Positions 1 through 12,000 of a stretch of 64,000 nt of DNA are shown piece by piece. The DNA comes from Albula goreensis (Eukaryota; Chordata; Actinopteri; Albuliformes; Albulidae). The notes below the pieces were generated by a model. That model saw only the letters and a list, made by a program, of their open reading frames with translations. It made no database searches and had not been told where the DNA came from. The stretch is taken from positions 10,423,884 through 10,487,883 of the forward strand of contig CM040753.1 of NCBI GenBank assembly GCA_022829145.1. The letters run 5' to 3'. Within the stretch, counting starts at the first letter, position 1. Every line of letters starts with the position of its first letter. Both the position numbers and the translations under genes were made by a program.

Positions 1-73
1 GAGAGAGACGTACGCCGTGCTGGGCACATTGAAGACATAGGACATGGGGTACATCATGGGCGTCACCGACCAC
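1..73 (-). CDS. abca4: abca4 exon 38, cut by window edge
   Basis: 73 nt from acceptor CTTGCAG to the window edge. Encodes [20 protein letters not shown] then YVSL (human [21 protein letters not shown]). The rest of this exon and the NBD2 exons lie outside the window. Confidence 0.93.
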   Translation of the reverse strand, partial: MVGDAHDVPHVLCLQCAQHGVRLS

Positions 74-3000
74 CTGCAAGCACCACAAAGAGAACCGTTC
101 CATACCTTTCTCACAAACTTCTCCCCTGGCAGTTACTCTGAATTTTCACAGGGCAGCAATATAATGGTTAGGGAGCTGGGCTTGTAACTCAGGGGATGCC
201 GGTTCAGTTCCCAATGGTGCACTGCTTTCATCATCCACCGGATTTACTTATCGATATATATCTAGCTATATAAATTATGCTGTATACCTTAAGTGTCAAA
301 TAATTTCCCTCCACCCAAAAAAATGACTGCACAGAGGACAACATCCCAACACTGGCCCTTTAAGACGGATTCTAGAAGGAGGGCTTTAATTGGGTTGGAA
401 TGTCCATCTTAATCAGAGCCAGCGGGATTGACAGGTTGGGTAGCGGATTTGAGCCATGCCCCGGGTTTAAGGTCTCTTCAGAGAAACAGCTACTAAGACA
501 GGATCCTGACATACTAACACCCCCACCCCACCCCACCCCACCCCACCCCATCGAAAAGCAACAGCAGAGCCACATCCATCAACTGGAACCATCTGTGCCA
601 CTGACTTAGGTTACAAACTTGACGCCCGCAACACCCTGGGAACTGCTAGGGACTGAAGAATTTATACTCACTGTGTCTCAAACACAAGCATTACAAAGGA
701 GAAATACTGGCTCTTCATAAGATACAATTAATCCTTGCAGGAAAATACTAATATTCACAATTTGCCCACATAATTTCTAGGGAGAAATATAATGGCTGAA
801 TACAAAAAAAAATCATAAGGGAACACTAATGCACCTTATGTCAATCTTTAGGGACATACTCATATTTGCTATGCTACAAAATAAAATGTAAAGGAAAACT
901 GTGAATGAGTCTAACCTACACATGCACAGGGGAAAACAGATTGACACTATGCTACACTTACACAAGTACTACAGATATATAGGGGTACGCTCATGCTGCT
1001 GGCTTACCCATAGAGCAGCAGTAGGGAGATGAGAGCTGGGAGGTTGGTTGGAGAAGTGTAGCACTTTTTATCAAAGCCAATGAATATCCCCACGACCATG
1101 GCAGTGCTGATTGAGTAGTTAATCTGGGGAGAGTGAGGTCAGGCAGGCATTAACAGGGTATGCTCATATGTTCTTTTATAGAACCTCCCCCCTTTTTTTA
1201 TTTTCATCTCAGAGAACTTGAGTTGAAGCAAGAATGACTAAATGGGATATTTGCTGGCTGATTTAACTTAATCTGAGTGAACTGCAGCATCATCCAGGAA
1301 AATGCATTCAAACTCAGATTAATTTCAACATTATTGCTTGTGTGAACTGTTGTTTTTATTAACTGTTCTATCATCTGTGCTTGAACAAAGGAAAAGAAGG
1401 AGACAGTACAATATGAATGTAAACATAGTATTTATGAAAACCACCCAGTATGATTCTTTGGGTTACACTGTGATGAAAAGATTGAGAAATAGTACAAATA
1501 CTACCATGTCCCAGAGGAAATTGGCCATCCAGTACACCAATGGGCTGACGCCACTGACGAACTGCAGGTGCTTGGCCTTGGTGACCCTCTCCTGGATTAG
1601 ATACAGAACGAAGCTGGCGGGGATGAATGACATGGCGAATATCACGCATATCGCTAACACAGCATCCACTGACGTGGTCAGCCTGGGGGAGAGAAACACA
1701 CAGGGTACACATTTCCCAGGATGCACAATCAAATCCAGGAAGTTCAAAGCCAAAGATGGTATGAAATGGGGAAATATTTGCAAAATGAATGAAAAACTAC
1801 TATGATGACTGAGAACCAAGAAGAAATCCCTAGCAAAATATACAACAAAATATGTTATTACTGCATCAATAAATAATTTTAAATTCCACTTCACAAGGGT
1901 ACTTAGTGTATATTTTTTAAATGTATTTTTTCCAGATCAGAATGGCCTATGTACCAGTGTCATCATAAGCATGAAGGGAAGGGTTCTATACCGCTGGGGT
2001 AAATGCAATTCTGAAGCACATCTATCAGTTATGCATGTAACATTATCATTATATGTTTACAGCCTATACATAATATCACAGCCTACACAGACATACCCCC
2101 CTCTAAATTAAAATTATTTTAATAAGCATATTTAACAACATGGACAGGCAATTCAACCTGTCCAGACTAAGCTTTCCAGCAGCCTGCATCCAGAGATCAC
2201 TCAGCACTGTATGAAAGAGCTGGTGTAGAGCAAGTCCTTCTAATCCACTTTACACTACTCTGTGAAAAGTGGCAATGCCAAGATGGAACTACTTTTGACC
2301 TGTAACATTGCTTTGTCAATGGAAACTGACCTGAAATCCATTTCTGTAATCCATGTTAGAAATGCCTTTCAATAATGTTACAAGCTCAATCTCTGCTGTA
2401 GAATCCAGACATAAGGCAGGGACTGGGTGAGGAGGGAGATGTCAGAAATGGGAAACATTTGTCCCAGAGCTGAAAGCCTGGATCTTCACGCCAAGGTTCA
2501 CTCACACTGTAACCTCGGACAGCTGCTCCTTGGTGAGGTTGAGTGGGTGGTTGATGGCGGTGATGCCATACTCTGCCGGATTGGCATTGGGAGGCAGGCT
2601 GGATCGTAGGATGGCGTTGTTTGCCACGTTCATGAAGGATACCATGGCGTGCCAGCCTTTATTGTTGAACCACACCTATGAGCCATGGGTAGTGTTGTTG
2701 GTACAGTGATAAATGTAACATCACAAAATTCACAAAGCTTATGGGCCAGAAACACTGAAGATATTCAGATGCTCAATAAGTGATTGGGTGCCTTGAGTCC
2801 AGATTACAGTAAATGTTACTAGATGAAAGTTTATATGACTGTCATAATTAGGCGTAACTTGCCTTAACGTTATATTCGCTCTCCATGTATCTCAAGAAAG
2901 GTCCTATTTGTTTTACTGCAAGACCACAGTATCTTCCCTGAAAAACAAGAAGCAAAATACTGCAAGATGATGCTATTACATATTAGCAGCACATAGAAAA

Positions 3001-6000
3001 AAACAAATTTTTACTATAACCACACACATGTGCACCAGGTATAGTACCAGTGATAAATCATTACCCCTGTAATATTCATTAGGCGTCCCAGGTCAGTCAG
3101 AACATTTCGGATGGTTCTAGGGTCCACGTCAAGGACAGGGAGCTGCCCTCCAACAGAGATGCCGCCATACCTGAAGATGAACAAAAAAACCTCGAAAATT
3201 AAGCCACCACAAACCCATGCGCAGTCTTCAGATGTCCACTAGAGGGAGAACCTGCATTGCTTTCACATAATAGAGGAGCACGATTCCGAACTTTCATTTT
3301 ACCTTGAAAGACCAAAAACAGAGTCTGAAAGCTAATTACTAGCGTAATTAAAAATATGCATAATGAATACCACTGATGATTCTATGATCATAATGTGCAT
3401 TTTCATATGGCATTACTCCTGTACTAGTAAAAGAGAAATATTGCAGACAAAATAAGGGCAAAAGTACCTTTGTTCATTCACCCAGTACTTGCTCTTTAAA
3501 CTGGAAAGGAAGGAAAGGAAGAATTCAGTGTATATATTTTATTTGCTTATTTATTTGTTTATTAAGGAGATTAAAAAGTGTTGTAAGTGTATGTGTAATG
3601 AGTTTCACCGCAATAAATCATATAATAGTTTATTAAAAATTTGCAAGATGATAAATGGCCATGTGAGGAGAGTAAATGGTGCACTGTACCTGGATTTAAT
3701 GAGGGTGGGGTAGCTCTTCACCAGGTAATCTGAAATATTCCTGCCAGTGAGGTCCAGTAGCACATCTCCAGTGGACTGAATTCTCTGGAACGCACACGTG
3801 TGAACAAAGACATGCAACTCTTGTAAATATGTCACTTTCTACTGACAGATAGTCCTCATATACTATACCGGTGAATGTGATATGGACATTGCAGCGCCCC
3901 CTGAAGGGGAGTGGTGGGAGTGCACTGACCTGAGGTGGGGGCAGACCTCCTGCTCCATCGGGGCACACGGGTAACATGGTGAGCTTGGTCCCGTTGCTGC
4001 ACTGGCAGCTGGGGGAGGGGTTCAGCTCCGTCCACTCAGAGCCCTTCAGCATGCTGATGATCTTAGGGGAAACCAGCGGCATCTCCCACGATGTGGTGAT
4101 GTTACTACAGGGGAAGTCCCTGTACAGAGAATACATGCACGCACGCACGCACGCACACACACACAAACACACACACACATTAAACTACAGTGCTTCCCCA
4201 GCAGGTCCACAAACACAACTTATGAGTTCAACCAATGTGACCATAATTTTTTTACTAAATGATATGTGCTAGGCACCTAAAGGAGTACACTGTTTGCTGT
4301 TTGTAGGTAATAGTGTATGAGTGTGTGTGTGTGTGTAGTGGGGAGTAACATAAAATATACTAAAAAAGGTGTTGAGAGAAGCATTGGACAAAACTAAATT
4401 TGCATTTATTTTTCCTTTAATTAAATGCACTATATAAGATTACTCACTCCAGAGGCTCCTCTGCCATGCAGCGTGTCCCAAACCCAGGTTTGTTTAAAAG
4501 GACCTCCCCAAAGTACCTCATCTCTGCATCCAAGGTCCTCTCATTACTGAAAGCAGTAAGGCCATACAACATTAACTAACAGACACACTGGCATGGCCTG
4601 CATTTGACACCAGACCACTGGGCCTATCTACACATACTATGGTACCTTAACAAGATGAGATCTGACTGTGGGGCCCATCCACACACTACAACAGTGGCTT
4701 AACAGGATGACATCAGACTGTCTAAGTGGACCCAATCCAATTAAAAACAGCCCAATGGCAGTAGCACCAGTATTTGTCTCTACCCACCTGAAGAAGGTGA
4801 ACTGTCGCCCGTACATCCAGGGATTGAGGTTGAGGCTGGGATACTCCCCAAACGGGGGAATCACCAGCGTGAACACCATGGCCAAAAGGACAAAGTTCGC
4901 AGGCAACACAATCTAGAAAGACAAAAGCAATGCTTTTTAGCAAATTCTGTAAAAGGGTCCATGATGAGAGGAAAATAAAATAATGCCAGTTTAGGGCAAA
5001 TTTATTTACAGTCTGTTATAAGTAGAACTACTGATGAACTCTAGTGCCAGTGTATAGAGGCAAAACATAAACCACACTGGTATGCCATGCTTATTTAATG
5101 AGCAAATTATTAGTCATACAACTTACCACAATGATAAGACAAGCTTATAGGATGAGTCAGTCATTGCCACAACCCAAAAAGCTATGTGCTGCTGAGTTTG
5201 ACCCACCAGCTAATAGGGCCTACTCCACTATGGCATATTTAAGTTTATTAGATGATTAATCAAACTACATACTACATACTACTGGTACGCCTTGTGTACT
5301 GAATGAGTAAGTTAAGTAGTCATACCAAATTAGAGACTGGTATATGGTCAGTTTAGAACAACAGCACATGGCACACTGTTATGTGTCATCAAATTCTCAT
5401 TGCATTATATTACCTTACATTATTACTCACACTGAACACACTATGCCACCACCTCCCTGTTTGCAGACAGGTGTACCTGAGCAAGGAAGTCCTTGTGGCT
5501 GCGCATGGCATGGTGCAGCCGTTTGATCAGCAGAGCGAAGAACTGCTTCATCACCAGACGGAGGCCCCTGACCTGCCAGGAACCCTTCCCATCATGACCA
5601 TCCGACAGCCCAGGACTCCTGTGACAGCTGACCCGCGGCGCCTCGTCAGCATCTGTGTGGCGATGGAGGACACGTGTGCGGATCAAAAGGTGAGGTGTTC
5701 AATGCCCATCAAAGCAATAACAAATCAAAGCCTTGACAAACAATAGCACCGCCACCAAGCCCCAGCTGTGCTGTGCATTTTAATAAGCTGCAGTACTGCA
5801 TCTGACCCCCAGATGGAGCAAAGATAAAATCTTTGCTCAACAAATTCTGTAATGGGACTGCAAATTTCCAGATGATCTTCCCTTTTAAGGAAAATGAGTC
5901 AAACAAACTTTATCTAATATTTTCCATTGGTACTATTTTCTTTCCCTGTTTTTCCTGAATCAGTCAAACATCAGAACTTTTCTTTTGTAAAAGCAAAAAC

Positions 6001-9000
6001 TCTACCCATAGTCTCATTCTTATAGCTTGATATTTATTTACATAGTATATGGCCCAATGTGCAGAAGCTTAAAAAGCTTGCATTCATATTACATGACTTA
6101 TGGGTCACACTAATAAGTCAATAAGTCTTTACCGTCGTCTGGACCGTTGGCTAAAGGAGACTGGCATCAGGTTTACTCTGTTGCAGCACACAGGGCTTAG
6201 ATTGGTGGGTTGACAAAAGACACACATGAATCATGGGAGAATCATGCACTGCACACACACACATGTTAACACAGGCAGATGCACTGGGATTAGTTTTCTA
6301 TACTAAACTATGCTAAACATAGTTCTCTAAGAATTCTACATCCAACCTTCGGAGACTGGATACAAAAATCACAGGACTAAAGAGACCGAGTTTTTACCAG
6401 GAGTTTGGCACCATTTGTTGCCTCTCCATCAGAAGTAATTTTCAGGAATATCTGTGAGGGTAAAGGACAAGTTCTATGAGAGACTGTGTCCTATGTTTGG
6501 AAACACCACATTTCATAAAAAGTAACAGTGATTTATAAGACATATTATCAAGATCATATATCAAATTTAAGATAAGATTACACACCATCACTGTGTCATG
6601 GATACAAGGATCAAGTAAGTATATGGTCTCTGCATATTTATTCAAAATTAACTCTGAATTGTCATATTTAAGAAGTTATAGTGAAAGACCAACTCAACAA
6701 TGACAACATATGTTGTGAGGACAATGACATTGCATGATGTCACACGATGACTCTACGTGCCCCACCTCCTCCAGTGAGGTGTCGGACACACCAAAGCTGC
6801 TCAAGCCGATGTCGGCCAGCGTCTCCTCCAGCTCACGGAACAGGCTGGCGTAGGCCCGGTGCTTGAAGTCCTTGTTGGGTAGGAGAAAGGTCAGCTCCTG
6901 GCCGATGGTCTCGATGAGCTGGGCCTCAGGAACGTGGTGGTGAATGAGGGTAATGATACTGTCCAAGTCACCTGAGATCAAAGTTTAACACGTGCGCATC
7001 AGTCACATGACTAACCTACAGCTCCTTATCACCATGGTGATAAAGCAGCCTTCAAAAGACAATTTCAGATAAACTCTCAATACCTTATGTATATGTTTAA
7101 TAATGGTAGTGCACTTATGTATGGGTACAAGTTGTTGAAGAATGGATATGCTTGTCCAGGTACAATTTAATACAGCACAATCCATATGGAGTGAAAATTA
7201 ACAGAATAATCCATATGGTATGAAAATGAATACAACACATTCCATTTGCGCTGGTGGCCTTATGGTTCAGCAGTTAAGAAACTGGGCTTGTGGCCAGAAG
7301 GTTACAGGCTGTATTCCCAGGCTATATTTTATCTGCTTCCCTTCTGTAAATGCCCTGCTGTTAAAATGAAAGGTATACATGGCATATGCCCTTTAGGTGA
7401 TGGTGCCTTTTACATGAGCAGAGATTGACAGGCTGTAGTTTTTCCCAGTCTACAGAGCTTTAGGGCCTCTTTACCGTCCATCTGTCGGTCAGGAGCACTG
7501 GACTGGGCCTGGACTTCCTCTTTGTACTTGGTGCAGATGGAGCATTTACAGGAACATTCTGACTGACAGTCACACTCCGTCTGCACGGGAAGCAAAGGCA
7601 CAGCGTTATAACCCTGCGCTGAGCGCGCTCCACTCTCAGGAGCACCCTCAGCTACACTCCGTCTGCACAGGAAGAAAATGCACAGTGTAATACCCCTGTG
7701 CATATAAAAGACCACAATAATACACACAGTCACCCTCAGCCTAAAAGGAAGGGAAAACAAGGGCACACATATTACACTATCTGCCCTCCCTCAGTACAGG
7801 TGTCTCACCTCCTTCCCGGCCCTGCGCTGCTGGTCGGTCATGCGGCGCACCAGTGTCAGGTAGAAGCCAGCGCCCAGGCAGTTTTTCAGGAAGAGCGGCG
7901 AGCCACAGCAGTGCAGCCGGCCCTTAGAGATGATGGCTACTCGGTCACTCAGCAGGTCAGCCTCGTCCATGTGGTGGGTGGACAGGATGACCGTCCTGCC
8001 TAGGGAGGGAGGAAAACATTTCTCACACCATTCCTTTATTTATGATCCAAATACATCCAGTTATAAAAAAATCAGACCTCTGAATTTTCACATTTAATCT
8101 CTGAATCTGTCATTTCCAAGCAGCTCTACTGTAAGAGGAAAACAGAAGCACGTCTCCTTTTCCATTATAAAAAGGTAATTATTACATCACAGCTGGTTAC
8201 TTCTCCTTACCTCAATTTAAAATAACTACCATAAACAACGCAGGCACACATTGTCACACAACAGAGCAAACTTTATTTTATATCAATGCTGTAGAAATAT
8301 GATTGTGGACTAAGAGAGCCATGTAGCTTTCATAGAAAGAAATCATTGTGTCTATTATTACAATATTTTTTAATTTACTGCTTTGTTAAATATAAAACTA
8401 CCGTGGGGGTGGCGATCTGTTTACCTGAGCGATACTTAAGCAGAAGGTCCCAGATAGATCGTCTTGAGTAGGGATCAACCCCAGAAGTGGGCTCATCCAG
8501 AATGACTACCTTTGCACCACCCACAAATGCCATGGCAACAGACAGCTTCCTCTGCATGCCCCCTGAACATTGGGAAAAAGGATTTAGATTATGAGTCATT
8601 GTTTACAGGAAGGCACATTAACCCATCACTACTGTAAACAAAGGGATGAGTGACACAGACCAGAAAGATTCTGTGCCTCGTCATCCCTTTTGTGAGGGAA
8701 TCCCAGGTCTTCCAGCATGTTCTCCACCTCCTTCAGAGCCTCAGGGTATGGCGTGCCCTTCAGTAGGGAGTAGAACAGGATGTGCTCTGCCACGGTCAGG
8801 CTGGGGGGAGACAGAGTGAGAGAGACAAAGAGAGAGACAGCAGTGGTCAGGCAGACACGAGTTATCCCTCCATCCACAGCTGACCCCCTAAGTGGGAGGA
8901 AAACCTACTTGTGGAACAGGATGTTGTGTTGGGGGCACATGCCCAGAGACTGGCGAATGGCGTCCATGTCTGTGCGGATGTCTTTCCCGTTAATGTAGGC

Positions 9001-12000
9001 TGTGCCTGACGTTGGAGGGAACAGACCAATCAGGATGGACCTGGGACAAAAAGAGTAAATGACAAACATCTGTGATATATTAGCCCAATTTTTCTTATTA
9101 TATTTGTACTATCATCTCTTAACTGCTATATCCTAAATTGACTGTAATAATAATAATAACATACATGGTAGTGGTTTTTCCTGCTCCATTTTGCCCCAGG
9201 AAGGAGGTTATCTGTCCCTCATAGAAAGTGATGGTCAGCCCATCCACTGCTGGACCTGAATTCCTGCTGAAGACCTTGACCAGGTCCTGAACAGAAACGC
9301 CCACATTCAGGCCATCAGGCTCTGCCTCGAAGAAGGGTCTCCCTGCAGGAGCATGACAGGTTCACAGCCAGATGTCAGGGTGGAACCGTTCACACATGTG
9401 ATTGATTCTAATAATTCCATGTGTTGGAATGATTAGAATCCCATATAACCAGACTATAAAAATCACAGCTGAGCTTCCCAATAATTTATAACCATAATAT
9501 AAATACAATATAAGATACATTTCATACACAACATAAAGTAGTGCACACAGTAAAAGATTATTAGCCTCCTACTTCATATATCTAATATAGGAATAATATT
9601 AAAAAGTAGGAACATGGTTCAAAATATAAATACACTTTGGACAAAACAAAAGTGGGTAAACAGCTTACATTATATCAGGAGAAAGGAATGCTGTTTGACC
9701 TCCACTGAAAAAAACCTTTCATCACTCATTAACTAACATATAGTTTGCAGTGCAGCACACTTCACACGTTCAAACCCTGCAGGTGGTGCAGTCAAGGGCA
9801 TAATACACCCGTGGTTACGTGGGCAAAGGGGGTGGGGGTGAGTCAGTATGGGTGTGGGGAAGTAGCACCGTTTCTATTTGAAGGTCTAATGCTCCATGTC
9901 TAGTCTTTGTTTGACTGGATCAAAATAGAAAACCCCTTAGCCACTGTATTATTTTTGACACAGAAAATTACACTTCAGAATGCTATTTTTACAGTGGCAT
10001 TAATTGTTAAAAAATATAAATTAACATTTCAGCAGTACAGGTGACTTTTCAGGATGGAATCATTAAAATAGTAGCCAGTGATTTTCCTTGTAAGGGGACC
10101 TTCAGTAAGTGTGTTTGCCATTCTTCAGTTTACCTGAGAGCTCTGCCTCCTGCATCCTCCTCTGTTCCTCCTCCAGTCTTCTCTGCTGCTCTTCTTTCTC
10201 CCTCTCCTTTCTCTCACGCTTCTCCTGATGCTTGCAGAGCTTGGAGTCGGATCCAGATCCAGTTGGTGACTTCCCGCTCTGCTCGCCTTCCACTGGCTTT
10301 CCCAGGCTAGCTAGCTCTTGCCTGTCACTCTCCAGCTTCTCACACTCTTCCTCTGTGGGCTCTGTGCAAAGTGGCACAAGTTAATCAACATGTAAGAGTG
10401 CTTCCCTATATATAAAAGTCTAACTGAAATTCTACAGTAAGACTGGAATTCTGGGACACATTTAAATCACTGACCATCTTGTTTGGGCCCTGGCCTAGAC
10501 CAGTATGAAGGCTGGAGGGGGAAATAAAATGGCCGACCAATTCCATACTGGCCTGTGAAGAACATGAGGAAGATAGAGCAAGAGACTTTTATTTAAATTG
10601 CTTATGTGGATTGTCCATCTATTACAATTCATTCTTGACTGACAAATACTGTTGATTGGTATTCACAAAGCAGCCAAATCATTGGCTGTAAAGATTTGCC
10701 TTTGAAACAATTTACTTTGAAATGTGTGTGCAAATCAATCTCACCCGGAAAGACGTTGTCAAGGTACCAAGTCAAGATGGCATAAAGGACAGTGTCGATC
10801 AGCATCATGCGGACAGAGATTAGAAAGGAGAACTCGTCCCCCTCCAGAGGGCTGGTTTGGATGTTGTCCCACTGCAGGCCCAGGCCCTGCTCTTCATAGC
10901 GGGACAGGTACTCAGTCCCAAAACCAAATGCAACCGGCGACAACAAGCTCTGGAACAACAGCATAATCAATATCAATATCATCATAATATTTCTAGCTGA
11001 TATATCACATCCTGTGGCTTGGACAATGATCCAAATCTGAAAATTTAGGTTAACAAAAGTGTTTTGGTCACAAAAGTAAATTGACTTCCACCAAAAATCT
11101 TTTCTCAAGTGTAGTGCCATACATTCATTAATACATTACTCATATTATGAAGCTAACCTGTTGGTAAAGCTATAAAGCAAAAAAGAGGTCAGCTTGCTAA
11201 ATAAACTATGCTCTATAGCAGTTGAGCAAGAGGAATGAATTCTGTTGAGCAGATGTTTCTGGGCAAGTTATAAGCCAGGTCGCACCACCATGATCTTCAT
11301 ATCCTTGGTGACGCGGTCTTGCCAGGCGAAACACAGGATGTGTGGTAGATACAGGGTGAAGTAGATGATTCCACTGCAGGCAGCTGCCAGGTTGGCTTTG
11401 TTAAAGAACACACTCATCAGAAAGCACTGCATGATGGTCGCCACGGTAAACGCCATAAGGAACAGAAAGAGAATGATGGGGTTGCTGTAGTTGAGCACTT
11501 TCCCTCCCTGAAACAGAAACCACCAATACAATCAGCCCACCCTGTTCACTCTCTTATGGCCCACTTTCAAACAATAATGAAACAAAAGCAAAGGGAGAAA
11601 CATTATTTTGCCATTATCACAAAGCATGCTCAAAAACCGACTATGAGGATTAATAAGAATGGCCTATTGAAAACTTTTCCAAAAAATCTAAGATTCTTCT
11701 CCTACATGTCATAATATACAAAATGTTCACTAGGGGTCAGTCTCGCTCATTGTCTTTTAAAAAAATCCTTGAATGTACGAATGCAAATGAGTTAAATGGT
11801 TCAACAGTGAGGCATTCACAGGACACACCAGACCTGGTTACACAGAGCTGGCAGCACTGGGGAGTGAGGGAGAGTGACAGTCCAAGCGGGGCACAGGACA
11901 CACAGGCCAGGGCAGTGGGGGGAAGGAAGAGGCTCTCACCATAATGATGGCAGTGAGCAGTGCAGTGCTGGCACTCATCATCAGGAAGCTGTCAATGAAC

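Larger units (their letters stand above)
74..1007 (-). other. abca4: abca4 intron 37
   Basis: Intron of 934 nt. It contains a decayed tRNA-SINE (about 141-305) and a six-copy CCCCA repeat (520-550). The rest is AT-rich with nothing recognisable. Confidence 0.85.

Noticed and set aside
141-240. Functional tRNA gene
   Set aside because: Polymerase III boxes are present but the cloverleaf is broken and a SINE body follows; called as SINE instead.
9770-9830. Possible tRNA or SINE fragment (GTTCAAACCC B-box-like)
   Set aside because: No A box at the right distance and no tRNA fold or SINE body seen.
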